Of a stretch of DNA of 64,000 nt, positions 26,025 to 36,729 are shown piece by piece; within the stretch, counting starts at the first letter, position 1; each line of letters begins with the position of its first letter. The translations under genes and the position numbers were made by a program. The notes beneath the pieces were generated by a model. It ran no database searches, was not told where the DNA came from, and saw nothing but the letters and a program-made list of their open reading frames with translations. This DNA is from Allorhizobium sonneratiae (GTDB lineage Bacteria; Pseudomonadota; Alphaproteobacteria; Rhizobiales; Rhizobiaceae): the NCBI RefSeq assembly GCF_023700755.1, contig NZ_JAMKOJ010000005.1, forward strand, positions 210,659 to 274,658. The letters are read 5' to 3'.

Positions 26025-28946
26025 CTATTCTGCAGCTTCCGTCTTTTTCATCGGCCTGCGCTCCAGCAGTTCTTTCAGGAACTGACCGGTATATGAGGCT
26101 TTTACCTTCACCACATCTTCCGGTGTGCCTTCGGCAACGATGGTGCCGCCGCCGTCGCCGCCTTCGGGGCCGAAATCGATGATCCAGTCGGCGGTCTTGA
26201 TCACTTCCAGATTGTGTTCGATCACCACGACGGAATTGCCCTGATTGACCAGCTCCTGCAACATTTCCAGAAGCTTGGCGACATCGTGGAAATGCAGGCC
26301 GGTGGTCGGTTCGTCGAGAATATAGAGCGTTCGCCCGGTCGAGCGCTTCGACAGTTCCTTGGCGAGCTTCACCCGCTGCGCCTCACCGCCCGAGAGCGTA
26401 TTGGCCTGCTGGCCGACCTTGATATAGCCGAGGCCGACATCGAAAAGCGCCTGCAACTTGTCGCGCACGGCAGGAACGGCGGAGAAGAAATCGACGCCTT
26501 CCTCGACCGTCATGTCCAGCACATCGGCAATCGATTTGCCCTTGAAGGTCACGTCGAGTGTCTCGCGATTGTAGCGCTTGCCGTGGCAGACGTCGCAGGT
26601 GACATAGACATCCGGCAGGAAGTGCATTTCGATCTTGATGACACCATCGCCTTGGCAGGCTTCGCAGCGCCCGCCTTTGACGTTGAAGGAGAAGCGACCC
26701 GGCTGATAGCCCCGCGCCTTGGCCTCCGGCAGACCGGCAAACCAGTCGCGGATCGGGGTGAAGGCGCCGGTATAGGTGGCAGGATTGGAGCGCGGCGTGC
26801 GGCCGATGGGTGACTGGTCGATATCGATCACCTTGTCGATGAATTCAAACCCGTCAATCCGGTCATGCTCGGCCGGATTTTCCCGCGCGCCCATGACACG
26901 CCGCGCCGCCGCCTTGTAGAGCGTTTCGATCAGGAAGGTGGATTTGCCGCCGCCAGAAACGCCGGTGACGGCGGTGAAGACACCGAGCGGAATGGCGGCG
27001 CTGACGTTTTTCAGATTGTTGCCCTTGGCGCCGATCACTTTGATCTGCTGGCCCTTTTTCGGCTTGCGACGCTTGTCCGGCACGGCAACACCAAGCTCTC
27101 CGGTCAGATATTTGCCGGTGAGCGATTTGGGATTGGCCATGATCTCCTGCGGCGTACCGGCTGCCACGACCTGACCGCCGTGAATGCCAGCCGCCGGACC
27201 GATATCGACAACATGATCGGCGGTTAAAATTGCATCCTCGTCATGCTCAACCACGATCACGGTATTGCCGATGTCACGCAGATGTTTCAGCGTATCGAGC
27301 AGGCGGGCATTGTCGCGCTGGTGCAGGCCGATGGACGGCTCATCCAGCACGTAGAGCACGCCGGTCAGGCCCGAGCCGATCTGCGAGGCCAACCGGATGC
27401 GCTGACTTTCCCCGCCCGACAGCGTGCCGGATGAGCGCGAAAGGCTGAGATAATCGAGCCCGACATCATTGAGGAAGGTCAGTCGCTCACGGATTTCCTT
27501 GAGAATGCGGGTGGCGATCTCATTCTGCTTGTCGGTGAGTTTTTCTGGCAATGTATTGAACCATGCGCCTGCCACCCGGATCGACATTTCCGAGACCTGA
27601 CCGATATGCAGCCCATCGAGCTTGACCGCGAGAGCCTCCGGTTTCAGACGAAAGCCGTTGCAGGCCGGGCAGGGGGCGGCGGACATGTAGCGCTCGATTT
27701 CTTCGCGCGCCCAGTTGCTGTCGGTTTCCTTCCAGCGCCGGTCGAGATTGGGAACAATGCCCTCGAAACTCTTGGTGGCGGTGTAAGAACGTGCACCATC
27801 GGCATAATGGAATTCGATCTTGTCGTCTGTGCCATGAAGAATGGCTTTTTTCGCCGCATCGCTCAGATCGGTCCATTTGCTGGTCAGCTTGAAGCCGAAG
27901 ACCTTGCCCAGCCCTTCCAGCGTCTGATTATAATAGGGCGAGGAGGATTTGGCCCAAGGTGCAATCGCGCCATCCTTAAGCTTTTTGTCCGGCTCCGGCA
28001 CGATCAGTGCCTCATCGATCTTTTGCTGAAAACCGAGACCGTCGCAGGTCGGGCAGGCACCGAAGGGATTGTTGAAGGAGAAAAGCCGCGGTTCGATCTC
28101 CGGAATGGTGAATCCGGAGACCGGGCAGGCAAATTTTTCCGAAAACAACACCCGCTCATGGGTTTCGTTGAGCGATTTATTGGCCGAGCCACCCGCAGCG
28201 GTCTCTTCCGGCGGCAGCGGCTTGTCGGCAAATTCAGCAACGGCCAGACCATCGGCGAGGGTGAGGCAGGTCTCGAGACTATCGGCCAGACGCGACGCCA
28301 TGTCGGGCCGCACCACGACACGGTCAACCACGACATCGATATCGTGCTTGTATTTCTTGTCGAGCGCCGGTGCCTCGGCGATTTCGTAGAACTGGCCGTC
28401 GATCTTGACGCGCTGAAACCCCTTCTTCATCAGTTCGGCCAGCTCTTTTTTATATTCGCCCTTACGGCCGCGGATCATCGGCGCAAGAATATAGAGCCGC
28501 GTCCCCTCATCGAAGGCCAGAATACGGTCCACCATCTGGCTCACCGTCTGGCTTTCGATGGGAAGCCCGGTGGCAGGCGAATAGGGCACGCCGACGCGGG
28601 CAAAGAGCAGACGCATGTAATCATGGATTTCCGTGACCGTGCCCACCGTCGAGCGCGGATTGCGCGAGGTGGTTTTCTGCTCGATGGAAATCGCCGGTGA
28701 CAGGCCCTCGATCTGGTCGACATCCGGCTTCTGCATCATTTCCAGAAACTGCCGCGCATAGGCCGAGAGACTTTCCACATAACGGCGCTGGCCCTCGGCA
28801 TAGATGGTGTCGAAGGCAAGCGAGGATTTGCCTGAACCGGACAGACCCGTCATGACGATCAGGCTGTTGCGCGGCAGGTCGAGGTCCACGCCCTTCAGAT
28901 TGTGCTCGCGTGCGCCACGTATGGAAATCGTCTTCAGTTCGCTCAT
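26025..28946 (-). CDS. uvrA: Excinuclease ABC subunit A
   Basis: A 973-residue UvrA, the damage-recognition ATPase of nucleotide excision repair, which loads UvrB on DNA. It has two ABC modules: Walker [16 protein letters not shown] at residues about 34-48 and [16 protein letters not shown] in the second half; signatures [16 protein letters not shown] and [16 protein letters not shown]; and zinc-finger cysteine pairs such as CPTCDGLG and [17 protein letters not shown]. The start ATG gives the usual [17 protein letters not shown]. It is divergent from ssb with a LexA box in the spacer. Confidence 0.98.
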   Translation of the reverse strand: MSELKTISIRGAREHNLKGVDLDLPRNSLIVMTGLSGSGKSSLAFDTIYAEGQRRYVESLSAYARQFLEMMQKPDVDQIEGLSPAISIEQKTTSRNPRSTVGTVTEIHDYMRLLFARVGVPYSPATGLPIESQTVSQMVDRILAFDEGTRLYILAPMIRGRKGEYKKELAELMKKGFQRVKIDGQFYEIAEAPALDKKYKHDIDVVVDRVVVRPDMASRLADSLETCLTLADGLAVAEFADKPLPPEETAAGGSANKSLNETHERVLFSEKFACPVSGFTIPEIEPRLFSFNNPFGACPTCDGLGFQQKIDEALIVPEPDKKLKDGAIAPWAKSSSPYYNQTLEGLGKVFGFKLTSKWTDLSDAAKKAILHGTDDKIEFHYADGARSYTATKSFEGIVPNLDRRWKETDSNWAREEIERYMSAAPCPACNGFRLKPEALAVKLDGLHIGQVSEMSIRVAGAWFNTLPEKLTDKQNEIATRILKEIRERLTFLNDVGLDYLSLSRSSGTLSGGESQRIRLASQIGSGLTGVLYVLDEPSIGLHQRDNARLLDTLKHLRDIGNTVIVVEHDEDAILTADHVVDIGPAAGIHGGQVVAAGTPQEIMANPKSLTGKYLTGELGVAVPDKRRKPKKGQQIKVIGAKGNNLKNVSAAIPLGVFTAVTGVSGGGKSTFLIETLYKAAARRVMGARENPAEHDRIDGFEFIDKVIDIDQSPIGRTPRSNPATYTGAFTPIRDWFAGLPEAKARGYQPGRFSFNVKGGRCEACQGDGVIKIEMHFLPDVYVTCDVCHGKRYNRETLDVTFKGKSIADVLDMTVEEGVDFFSAVPAVRDKLQALFDVGLGYIKVGQQANTLSGGEAQRVKLAKELSKRSTGRTLYILDEPTTGLHFHDVAKLLEMLQELVNQGNSVVVIEHNLEVIKTADWIIDFGPEGGDGGGTIVAEGTPEDVVKVKASYTGQFLKELLERRPMKKTEAAE

Positions 28947-29105
28947 AACGGTACTCGATTGGGAAAAGGTCGGCAGGCTGGCATTCGTCTCTTTATGTAG
29001 TCACATTGGTGGCACTGTCGAGTTTCAGCTTTGTCTTTCGCACGATCTTGTGCTGACAATCATCATTACGCAGGGTGCTGTTGACAGGATCATAGCGATT
29101 TTATA

Positions 29106-29120
29106 GAACAAATAAAGAAC
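29106..29120. promoter_or_regulatory. LexA (SOS) box between uvrA and ssb
   Basis: GAAC-N7-GAAC, the complement of the alphaproteobacterial LexA site GTTC-N7-GTTC, lies 115 bases before ssb and 160 before uvrA. It is positioned to repress one or both DNA-repair genes. Confidence 0.85.
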
Positions 29121-29234
29121 ATTTTTCTCTGTGGATAGAGTTATTCCAGAGCCACGGGAACGTGCAGGATGCGATAAGGTTAAAGCTGAATAAATTTTGA
29201 AGCCGCTCATGGCGGATGAGTAAAGGTGAATATC

Positions 29235-29762
29235 ATGGCTGGCAGCGTCAACAAGGTCATTCTGATCGGTAATTTGGGAGCGGACCCGGAAATTCGCCGC
29301 ACCCAGGACGGCAGGCCGATCGCCAATCTGCGCATCGCCACATCCGAAACCTGGCGTGACCGCAACTCCGGTGAGCGCAAGGAAAAAACCGAGTGGCACA
29401 GTGTGGTGATCTTCAATGAAGGCCTGTGCAAGATTGCCGAACAATATCTGAAAAAGGGCTCCACCGTTTATATCGAAGGCCAGTTGCAGACGCGCAAATG
29501 GCAGGATCAGAACGGCAATGACCGTTATTCGACGGAAGTGGTCTTGCAGGGCTTCAACGGCAATCTGACCATGCTGGGCGGACGCGGAGACGGCGGCGGC
29601 GCAAGCCGTGGCGGCAATGATTTTGGCGGCGGCGGTGGCTATGACGATTACGGCATGGCACCATCTTCAGGTGGCCGTGGCGGCTCCTCCGGCGGCGGGC
29701 GCGGGTCTTCACAGCCCTCCGGCGGTTTCTCGAACGATCTGGATGACGATATCCCATTCTGA
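29235..29762 (+). CDS. ssb: Single-stranded DNA-binding protein
   Basis: A 175-residue SSB: an N-terminal OB fold (about residues 1-110, [20 protein letters not shown] ... [23 protein letters not shown]), a glycine-rich linker and the acidic tip DDDIPF that binds partner proteins in replication and repair. The ATG at 29235 is chosen over 29226 because AAAGGTG is six bases upstream and SSBs start with MAGSVNK. Divergent from uvrA with a shared SOS box. Confidence 0.97.
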   Translation: MAGSVNKVILIGNLGADPEIRRTQDGRPIANLRIATSETWRDRNSGERKEKTEWHSVVIFNEGLCKIAEQYLKKGSTVYIEGQLQTRKWQDQNGNDRYSTEVVLQGFNGNLTMLGGRGDGGGASRGGNDFGGGGGYDDYGMAPSSGGRGGSSGGGRGSSQPSGGFSNDLDDDIPF

Positions 29763-29839
29763 TCTGACCGGAGAAAACGAAATATCGGTGGCGACTTTGT
29801 CTCCGATGCTTTTATATCGTCAATTCAGCGGTACCGTAT

Positions 29840-29869
29840 AACCGTTCGTCTCACAGGAGACGGACGGTT
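29840..29869. terminator. Hairpin between ssb and the DUF1883 gene
   Basis: A 13-bp stem (AACCGTTCGTCTC / GAGACGGACGGTT, one G-T pair, ACAG loop) between convergent genes. The T run is weak on both sides, so it is a probable bidirectional terminator. Confidence 0.6.
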
Positions 29870-29893
29870 ATTTCCGTCTATTCCTTCGCCGTG

Positions 29894-30202
29894 TCACCCG
29901 GCCTGCTTCATCTTTGATGCTGGCGCCGCCAGCACCTTGACCGAGGATTCGGCCAGTGCGTGATGGCCTTCCATATCGACAATCAGGTGCCAATGGGCAA
30001 ATTCCGGTACCACGATTTTCAGCGGGGATTTCTTGGCGACACCGCCGAGATATTTGAAATCCAGGCCTTCCTTGAAGCGTTGAAACTGTGGTGCAGCCAT
30101 CAGTCTGACGTTGTTTATTCCCGTCAAGGTCACTTCAAGAATAGTGCCGGGGCGCTGTTCCTTCAGATCGTAATGGGTAAAACGAAAGCTGGGTTTTGAC
30201 AT
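29894..30202 (-). CDS. DUF1883 domain protein
   Basis: A 102-residue protein of the DUF1883 family, function unknown. The family pattern is clear: FTHYDLKEQRPGTILEVTL, NVRLMAAPQFQRFKEG, then KYLGGVAKKSPLKIVVP and HWHLIVDMEGHHALAESSVKV. No signal peptide or membrane helix. It converges on ssb. DUF1883 also occurs as an N-terminal domain of TIR proteins in other bacteria, but here it stands alone. Confidence 0.85.
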   Translation of the reverse strand: MSKPSFRFTHYDLKEQRPGTILEVTLTGINNVRLMAAPQFQRFKEGLDFKYLGGVAKKSPLKIVVPEFAHWHLIVDMEGHHALAESSVKVLAAPASKMKQAG

Positions 30203-30249
30203 GTCAACCTTCCCTGAAAAGGATTGTCTTTTTTATGTCAAAGTAAAAT

Positions 30250-30422
30250 AGCCCTTGTTAATTCCCCGTAAAAATCGGGAGTTCAGAAAGATGGCAGGCT
30301 TGCCATCAATCACCATAAACAAACCCAGAACTGGCCCCATTTCTGCCGGATGAGACAAGTACTTTAATTCCTATCCCAACCTCTGGTCCCCCGTCTGGCT
30401 TTTAGCCGACGGGGATTTTTTT
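30250..30422 (+). ncRNA. Candidate small RNA with strong terminator
   Basis: This gene-free stretch ends in a textbook plus-strand terminator: CCCCGTC / GACGGGG outer stem with GGCT / AGCC inner stem, TTT loop, and seven T (30416-30422). Both flanking genes are on the minus strand, so no known plus-strand transcript needs it. Upstream lie unstructured pyrimidine-rich words (CCTATCCCAACCTCTGG) of the kind that pair with ribosome sites. The 5' end is a guess and I could not identify the RNA family. Confidence 0.45.
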
Positions 30423-32904
30423 ATGCTTTAAACGCCCGTAAACGCAGGGCATTTGTCAGCACGAACACGCTGGAAAGTCCCATGGCGGCTGCCGCGACGA
30501 TGGGTGAGAGCAACAGGTGGTTGACGGGATAAAGCGCGCCGGCGGCCAGCGGTATCAGCAGGACATTGTAGCCAAAAGCCCAAAAAAGGTTCTGGGAAAT
30601 ATTGCCGATCACCGCCCGGCTCAATGCAATGGCGCGCACGACACCGTTCAGGTCACCGCTCATCAGCACGACCTCAGCACTTTCAATGGCAATATCCGAG
30701 CCTGTACCGATGGCAATGCCGATATCGGCAGCGGAAAGGGCAGGCGCATCATTGATGCCATCGCCAACAAAGGTCAGCTTACCGCCATCTTTCTTCAGGC
30801 TTTCCACCGCCTTGACCTTGCCGTCGGGCAGAACTTCGGCAACCACGGTATCGATGCCAAGCTGCGCGGCAATGGCGTCGGCGGTCTTGCGATTGTCGCC
30901 GGTGATCATGGCCACCTTCAGCCCAAGACCATGCAGCGCCTTGACCGCCTCCTGCGTGGTCGGTTTGATCGGATCGGCCACGGCAATCAGCGCCGCCACA
31001 TTGCCATCGACAGCAAGATAAAGCGGTGTTCTGGCCTGCTGCGCCAGGTTTTCGGCCTGTGACGCGAGCGCTTGAAGATCGATGCCGTGCCGTTTCAGTG
31101 CGCGATCGGCTCCGATCGTCACGTGTTTGCCGTTGATTAAACCTTGCACGCCAAAGCCGGGCTCTGCCTTGAACTGCTGCACTTCAAGCGGTTCCAGCCC
31201 TTCCTTGCGGGCGGCAGAGACAATGGCGCTGGCAATCGGATGTTCCGACTGCGCTTCGAGACTGGCGGCGTAGAGCATCAGATCACGTCGGTCGAAGCCA
31301 ACGACAGGGATGAAATCGGTCAATTCCGGTCTGCCTTCGGTTAAGGTTCCGGTTTTGTCAAAGGCGACGACCGAAATATCTTTGAGGCTTTGCAGGGCCG
31401 TGCCCTGACGGAACAGGACGCCCAGTTCCGCCGCCCGGCCTGTGCCGACCATGATCGATGTGGGCGTGGCCAGCCCCATGGCGCAGGGGCAGGCGATAAT
31501 CAGCACGGCGACGGCATTGACCAGCGCATAGCTGAGTGCCGGTGACGGCCCCAGGACCAGCCAGATGACAAAGGTGACAAGGGCCGCCAGCATCACCGCC
31601 GGGACGAACCATGCGGTAATCCGGTCCACCATGCTTTGCACCGGCAGTTTGGCACCTTGCGCCTGTTCCACCAGCCGGATGATCTGCGCCAGCAAGGTAT
31701 CTGCGCCAACCTTGGTGGCGCGGAAGGTGAAGCTGCCGGTTCCGTTGATCGTGCCGCCAGTGACGGGGCTGTCTTTCTGCTTGTCCACCGGCAGGGGCTC
31801 GCCGGTCATCATCGATTCATCCACATGCGACTGGCCATCGATGACAGTACCATCGACCGGGATTTTTTCGCCGGGTCGGATCTGCACAATGTCCCCGACA
31901 ATCACGGCACCGATGTCCACCTCAATGGTCTTGCCGTCGCGCATAACGCGGGCACTGCGCGGGGAAAGGCGAACGAGGCGCTTGATCGCCTCGCTGGTCT
32001 TGCCGCGGGCACGGCTTTCCAGCGTGCGGCCAAGAAGCACGAGCGTTACGATGGTCGCGGCGGCTTCATAATAGACATTGACGGCGGCCTGCGGCATCAG
32101 CTCCGGCACAAAAGTGGCCACCATGGAATAGAGCATGGCCGCACCAGCACCGATTGCCACGAGCGAATCCATATCCGGCGTCATGCGCAGAAGATTGGGA
32201 ATGCCACGGCGGAAGAAATCGCGTCCCGGCAGCGCCAGAACAAGGGCGGTGAGCAGGAATTGCGCCGTCCAGTCCGCCTGCTGGCCAAGCGTATTGAGCA
32301 GCCAGTGATGAAAGGAGGGAATGAGGTGGCCCCCCATCTCGGCGATGAAAACCGGCAATGTCAGGATGAAGGCCAGCCAGGTGCGCCGCACAAGCGCTGC
32401 CGTTTCCTCGGCTCTGCGATCTTTCTCCTCGGCTTTTGCGGTACTGTCTTCGGCCTTGCGCAGATGGTAGCCGGCTTTTTCAATGGCTGCGGTCAGGGCC
32501 GATGCGTCGGTGTCAGCGGCAAGCTCAATCGTGGCCTGTTCTGTCGCGAGATTGACGGAGGCAGACGCAACACCCGGCACATCCGACAATACCTTTTCCA
32601 CTTTGCGCACGCAGGAGGCACAATGCATGCCATCAATTGGCAGGATGCGGGTTTCCAGTTTCGGCTTGTAGCCAGCCTGCTGCACGGCGGCGATCACGGC
32701 GCCGATATCGGCGGCACCGGCAAATTCAACGGTTGCCTTTTCTGTCGCGAGATTAACCGAGGCCGAGGCGACGGAGGGCAATGCGGCAATGGCTTTTTCC
32801 ACCCGTCGTACGCAGGACGCGCAATGCATGCCGTCAATGCCGATTGTGGCAGCGGCAGAAGAAGACGAGGACAGGGTGGGGTTACGGGCTGTTCCGGTGG
32901 ACAT
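30421..32904 (-). CDS. copA: Copper-translocating P-type ATPase
   Basis: An 827-residue P1B-type ATPase that exports Cu(I) from the cytoplasm. Two N-terminal heavy-metal domains each have GMHCASC (CxxC at residues 28-31 and 95-98); the membrane part has the CPC transport motif ([11 protein letters not shown]), followed by the phosphorylation site DKTGTLTEG, the nucleotide-binding HP segment (SEHPIASAI) and [10 protein letters not shown]. Its stop codon overlaps the T run of the plus-strand terminator. Copper is the likely metal from CPC plus CxxC; silver cannot be excluded. Confidence 0.95.
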   Translation of the reverse strand: MSTGTARNPTLSSSSSAAATIGIDGMHCASCVRRVEKAIAALPSVASASVNLATEKATVEFAGAADIGAVIAAVQQAGYKPKLETRILPIDGMHCASCVRKVEKVLSDVPGVASASVNLATEQATIELAADTDASALTAAIEKAGYHLRKAEDSTAKAEEKDRRAEETAALVRRTWLAFILTLPVFIAEMGGHLIPSFHHWLLNTLGQQADWTAQFLLTALVLALPGRDFFRRGIPNLLRMTPDMDSLVAIGAGAAMLYSMVATFVPELMPQAAVNVYYEAAATIVTLVLLGRTLESRARGKTSEAIKRLVRLSPRSARVMRDGKTIEVDIGAVIVGDIVQIRPGEKIPVDGTVIDGQSHVDESMMTGEPLPVDKQKDSPVTGGTINGTGSFTFRATKVGADTLLAQIIRLVEQAQGAKLPVQSMVDRITAWFVPAVMLAALVTFVIWLVLGPSPALSYALVNAVAVLIIACPCAMGLATPTSIMVGTGRAAELGVLFRQGTALQSLKDISVVAFDKTGTLTEGRPELTDFIPVVGFDRRDLMLYAASLEAQSEHPIASAIVSAARKEGLEPLEVQQFKAEPGFGVQGLINGKHVTIGADRALKRHGIDLQALASQAENLAQQARTPLYLAVDGNVAALIAVADPIKPTTQEAVKALHGLGLKVAMITGDNRKTADAIAAQLGIDTVVAEVLPDGKVKAVESLKKDGGKLTFVGDGINDAPALSAADIGIAIGTGSDIAIESAEVVLMSGDLNGVVRAIALSRAVIGNISQNLFWAFGYNVLLIPLAAGALYPVNHLLLSPIVAAAAMGLSSVFVLTNALRLRAFKA

Positions 32905-32978
32905 GGCAGACCTTCTTTCAGTATTCCCTTATGATAAGGTATGTCTGAAAGGTGAGGTCAAGGCCGGAACAGCTATTT

Positions 32979-33308
32979 TCAATCTTTCTTGATCGCCATC
33001 AGCATGCCCCACATATCCGCACCCGTCTCAAAGGCCTTGGCATTTGCGGCAAAGCTGTTTTTGGTGTTGATCAGATCGACCATCTCGGTTGCCGGGTCGA
33101 CATTGGATGAGTCTGGCGTGGCCGCTGGCGTATTGGGAGTTGACGTTGTCGTGCTGACGCCTGAAGGCGCGGTGGCGGAAAAATCCGTCTGCTGTCGCCG
33201 ATATCCGGGCGTATCCATATTGGCGACATTGTTGGCAATGGTGGAAAGCCGCTTCTGCTGCGCCAACATGCCGGATAAGGACGTATTCATCACGCCGGAA
33301 ATCGTCAT
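32979..33308 (-). CDS. Flagellar basal-body rod-like protein, stand-alone
   Basis: A 109-residue protein with the N-terminal flagellar rod motif (SLSGMLAQQKRLSTIANNVANMDTPGYRRQ) and the C-terminal rod helix (EMVDLINTKNSFAANAKAFET), joined by a Thr/Pro/Ser-rich linker. Both heptad ends of the rod/hook family are present, so it is complete but short, nearest to FlgB/FlgC size. No other flagellar gene is in the window. The ATG at 33308 follows a GAGAGAAGAG site. It may be a relic or an accessory rod-like protein. Confidence 0.8.
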   Translation of the reverse strand: MTISGVMNTSLSGMLAQQKRLSTIANNVANMDTPGYRRQQTDFSATAPSGVSTTTSTPNTPAATPDSSNVDPATEMVDLINTKNSFAANAKAFETGADMWGMLMAIKKD

Positions 33309-33439
33309 AGCTCTTCTCTCTGGTTTACACTCCATTGTAATTGGCGCAAATTACCGTTTGCTAAAGAGGTACAGCAAATGAAAGCTTTCAGTCTGGCGAT
33401 AGACCGTTTCATTCCAGTACAGGTCTTATCAAAACCGCA

Positions 33440-34342
33440 TCACGCGGAGATCGTCCGGCTTATCAGGTCACGCATCTCGACAAAGACCGGATTGCGCAAT
33501 GCATCAAAGCGCCAGCTGAGGCCGTAGCCATAACGCGGAAAGGGCAGCGGGCAGGGCGAAACGGCAAAACCGGCAAAATGGTTCAGTGCTTCTGCGGCAT
33601 GGGCGGGGATGGTGGCAATGGAGTCTGTTCCCGTCAGCAGATAGGGAAGGGCTGAAAAATGGGTTGTTGCCGCGCATATAATGCGGCGATAGCCATGTTC
33701 GGCCAGCACATCGTCCGTAATCCCGCTCAGGCCCGAATAGGACACCAGAACATGATTGCGCTCGAGATATTCATCCAGCGTCAATGGCCCCTCATGTGCG
33801 CGTGAGCGCCGGTCATACACAACCCGATAATCGGAACTGCCAAGGGATTGATGCTTCAGCCGACCATCGCTGAAACCGCCGGAGGTGATCGCGAAATCGA
33901 TGTCTTTGTCATTCAGCGCTTCCGCGGCCATGATGCTGTTGGTTTGCCTGAGCACGATCCGCACATGGGGAATGGCTGTGCGAGCCGCTTCGATGATCCG
34001 TCCGCCAAAGGCCATTTCAAAATCATCCGAAAGGCCGATGCGGATGATTTCCATCCGCCGGGATAACGGTCGATCCGGGCCGGGTGGCGTCATGGTCATC
34101 GTAACAAGGCGGAGCGCTTCGGTGATCGAAGGCTGAAGAACCACGGCAAAGGGCGTTGGTCGCAATCCGCGCTGGGTCCGTTCAAACAGCGGATCGCCAT
34201 ACATGATCCTCAGACGCTTCAGTGCGGCGCTGACCGCCGCCTGACTGATGCCCAGACGGCTTGCAGCCTTCGTGGCGCTCAACTCATGGATCAGCGCATC
34301 GAACACGAAGAGCAGATTGAGATCGACGCTATTATTCGCCAT
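33440..34342 (-). CDS. LysR-family transcriptional regulator (NodD-like group)
   Basis: A 300-residue LTTR: N-terminal winged helix (DLNLLFVFDALIHELSATKAA... with LGISQAAVSAALKRLR) and a C-terminal effector domain. The start DLNLL and the HELSATKAA segment put it with the NodD/NahR-like branch. It is divergent from an EamA transporter 139 bases away, a usual target arrangement. Effector unknown. Confidence 0.9.
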   Translation of the reverse strand: MANNSVDLNLLFVFDALIHELSATKAASRLGISQAAVSAALKRLRIMYGDPLFERTQRGLRPTPFAVVLQPSITEALRLVTMTMTPPGPDRPLSRRMEIIRIGLSDDFEMAFGGRIIEAARTAIPHVRIVLRQTNSIMAAEALNDKDIDFAITSGGFSDGRLKHQSLGSSDYRVVYDRRSRAHEGPLTLDEYLERNHVLVSYSGLSGITDDVLAEHGYRRIICAATTHFSALPYLLTGTDSIATIPAHAAEALNHFAGFAVSPCPLPFPRYGYGLSWRFDALRNPVFVEMRDLISRTISA

Positions 34343-34481
34343 GTTTATATCTGTATTCGTTGCCGGTTGTTTGTCTTATATCTCATCGAGTGTTAGCTCC
34401 TGCAAGACACATCACATTGAGCTTACCTCTCAGCCTCATCGGCCAGACAGCCAGCATGAGAGGTTTTACGGAACCATCAAC

Positions 34482-35360
34482 ATGCGATCCCAACATATTC
34501 TTCTTGCTCTTCTGGTCGCGGTGATCTGGGGCGTCAATTTCACGGTGATCAGCGTCGGTCTTGGCAGTTTTCCGCCGTTGATGCTTGCGGTGTTGCGCTT
34601 TGTCATCGCCGCCCTTCCGGCCTTTTTCCTGCCCCGCCCGCCGATAGCCTGGCCACTGTTCATCGCCATTGGCGTTTTTCTGTTCCTGGGCCAGTTTGCC
34701 TTTCTCTTTACCGGCATGGCGGCTGGAATGCCCGCCGGGCTTGCCTCCGTGGTGCTGCAGATGCAGGCCTTTCTCACCATTCCTGTCGCCGCCATGACGC
34801 TGGGGGAAAAACCGACGCTCAGACAGGCTGGCGGCAGTCTTCTGGCTTTTGCCGGGCTGGGGGTTATTGCAGTCAGCGCCGGGGCAGGGGATTTTACCCT
34901 TGCCGGGCTTGGCCTTTGCCTTGCCGCCGCCCTGTGCTGGGCAATCGGCAACGTGCTTTTGCGACAGGCGGGCAAGGCCGATATTCTGCCTCTGATCGTC
35001 TGGCTCAGCCTGATACCGCCGCTGCCTCTGCTTGCGCTTTCTTTCATGATGGATGGACCGGCCATGAGCCTTCATGCCTTGTCTTCAATCAGCTTCAGCG
35101 GCGCAGGGGCCGTGCTTTATATCGCGGTTCTGTCAACGCTTGCGGGCTATGCCATATGGGGCCATCTGCTGAAACACTATCCCACGGCTATGGTGGCGCC
35201 TTTTTCTCTGCTGGTTCCGGTTTTTGGCGCCGGATCGGCGGCGCTGTTCCTTGGAGAAACTTTCGATCCGGCAAAGCTTTTCGGCATGATGCTGATTCTG
35301 GCCGGTCTCTTCGTTGCCGTCTTTCCCGTGAAGCGGCTGTTCAGCCCGGCTCGTTCATAA
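34482..35360 (+). CDS. EamA-family exporter (cysteine/O-acetylserine exporter-like)
   Basis: A 292-residue protein with about ten hydrophobic helices in two EamA repeats, beginning QHILLALLVAVIWGVNFTVI and ending before a basic tail KRLFSPARS. Length and motifs (FPPLMLAVLRF; VVLQMQAFLTIPVAAMTLGE) resemble the EamA/YdeD group. The ATG at 34482 is the first that places the first helix at the N-terminus; the open frame runs into the divergent LysR gene upstream. Probably controlled by that LysR. Confidence 0.88.
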   Translation: MRSQHILLALLVAVIWGVNFTVISVGLGSFPPLMLAVLRFVIAALPAFFLPRPPIAWPLFIAIGVFLFLGQFAFLFTGMAAGMPAGLASVVLQMQAFLTIPVAAMTLGEKPTLRQAGGSLLAFAGLGVIAVSAGAGDFTLAGLGLCLAAALCWAIGNVLLRQAGKADILPLIVWLSLIPPLPLLALSFMMDGPAMSLHALSSISFSGAGAVLYIAVLSTLAGYAIWGHLLKHYPTAMVAPFSLLVPVFGAGSAALFLGETFDPAKLFGMMLILAGLFVAVFPVKRLFSPARS

Positions 35361-35426
35361 CGCGGGATGTGCAGCCGGGGGGCTGCCCCCGGCTGCGTCG
35401 CGCCAAGATCGTGAAACCTCCGGCCC

Positions 35427-36617
35427 TTATGCTTTTTTCATCTCGCTCAGGACCTTTTGGGGCACGCCGGTGAAATTGTTGCTCAAAAGATAGTTGGGAC
35501 TGGTCTGCACCCAACGATCCAGGTCGATTTCCTCGAATTTGCCATTGTCCCAGGTCTGGACGATTTCCAGATTTTCATCGCCGACATTGCGGATGGCATG
35601 GCCGAAGCCCATCGGAATATAAGCCACGTCGCCGGGCTTGAATTCCGCCACCTTGCCGCGGCCGCCGGAGCCGAACATGGCGACCTGCCCTTTGCCGCGC
35701 AGATAATAATGCCACTCATTGGCGTTGACGTTCCAGTGCAGCTTGCGCATTTCGCCCGGCTTGATCACCATGAGCCCGCCGGACATGGTGCTGGAGGCGG
35801 GAAATTCATCGACGGTTGCCAGCCGAAAACTGCCGCCATCGAAATCCCGCACCGCGCGATTGTCGTGCAGCAGGCGGAATTTATGGGTGGATTCCTTCGG
35901 CCAGGGCGCTTCCAGTGCGTCTTCTGGCTTCAGGATTGGGCCCTGCTGAATATAGACCTCACCCTTTGGAAAAGCGTCGAAAACATCTTTTGGTATGCCG
36001 AATTCCTTGGCCAGCAGATCCTTTGGTGTCACATCCACCCAGTCGGTGATTGAAAATGTGCCGTGTTCGGAAAACGCGCCATTGTCGAAGGAAAGAATGA
36101 AATGGCAGGGCTTGTCGCCGATGCACTGGATGGCATGGCCATGGCCGCGCTTGAAATACCAGAGGTCGCCGGGTTTGAAATTGTTGATCTCGCTGGCGCC
36201 CGAAGGTTCGAGCACCACGGTCTGACATTCGCCGTCGATGACGAAAGCCCATTCGGCGGCAATAGCGTGCCAGTGCAGCTCACGCGAGGCACCCGGATTG
36301 AGATACATGTGAACGCCGGCAATACCCTTGCTGATCGGGAACTTGTGAACTGTTGCCTCTTTCGCCCAGCCACCTGATGTGATCTTTGGTTCATTGCCAT
36401 CCAGCGAAAAGCGGAAATCCGGCATGGCTGCCACGTCCTTGGGATCGTGATAGGCCACCTCGACGCCGCCCGAAAGGGGAACAGCATTCGCGCCATATCC
36501 ACCGGCACCGGGTGCGCCATGATCGTGAACCATGGCGGCTTCCGCCAGTTTTTCGAACGAGACCAAACCAGCCCCCAGTGCGGCTGCGCCCAGAAAACCA
36601 CGTCTTCCTGTCTGCAT
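35427..36617 (-). CDS. oxdC: Oxalate decarboxylase, bicupin, with Tat signal
   Basis: A 396-residue bicupin that turns oxalate into formate and CO2 using manganese. A twin-arginine signal (TGRRGFLGAAALGAG) heads the protein, so it is exported folded. Cupin 1 has LHWHAIAAEWAFVIDGE and cupin 2 LHWNVNANEWHYYLRGKGQ, each with the HxH...E metal ligands. The lid segment reads SEHGT, keeping the Glu known to be needed for decarboxylation over oxidation in the Bacillus enzyme (SENST there). A LysR gene is directly upstream on the same strand. Confidence 0.93.
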   Translation of the reverse strand: MQTGRRGFLGAAALGAGLVSFEKLAEAAMVHDHGAPGAGGYGANAVPLSGGVEVAYHDPKDVAAMPDFRFSLDGNEPKITSGGWAKEATVHKFPISKGIAGVHMYLNPGASRELHWHAIAAEWAFVIDGECQTVVLEPSGASEINNFKPGDLWYFKRGHGHAIQCIGDKPCHFILSFDNGAFSEHGTFSITDWVDVTPKDLLAKEFGIPKDVFDAFPKGEVYIQQGPILKPEDALEAPWPKESTHKFRLLHDNRAVRDFDGGSFRLATVDEFPASSTMSGGLMVIKPGEMRKLHWNVNANEWHYYLRGKGQVAMFGSGGRGKVAEFKPGDVAYIPMGFGHAIRNVGDENLEIVQTWDNGKFEEIDLDRWVQTSPNYLLSNNFTGVPQKVLSEMKKA

Positions 36618-36729
36618 AGTGTTTCCTCCTGCTACAGCATGGCCAGAAAACGGCCATGGGATGCAGAGGGTATGGAATGTGATCCTGAATTGGTACGTGC
36701 CGCAAACCTATAACAGTTATAGAAAATGC

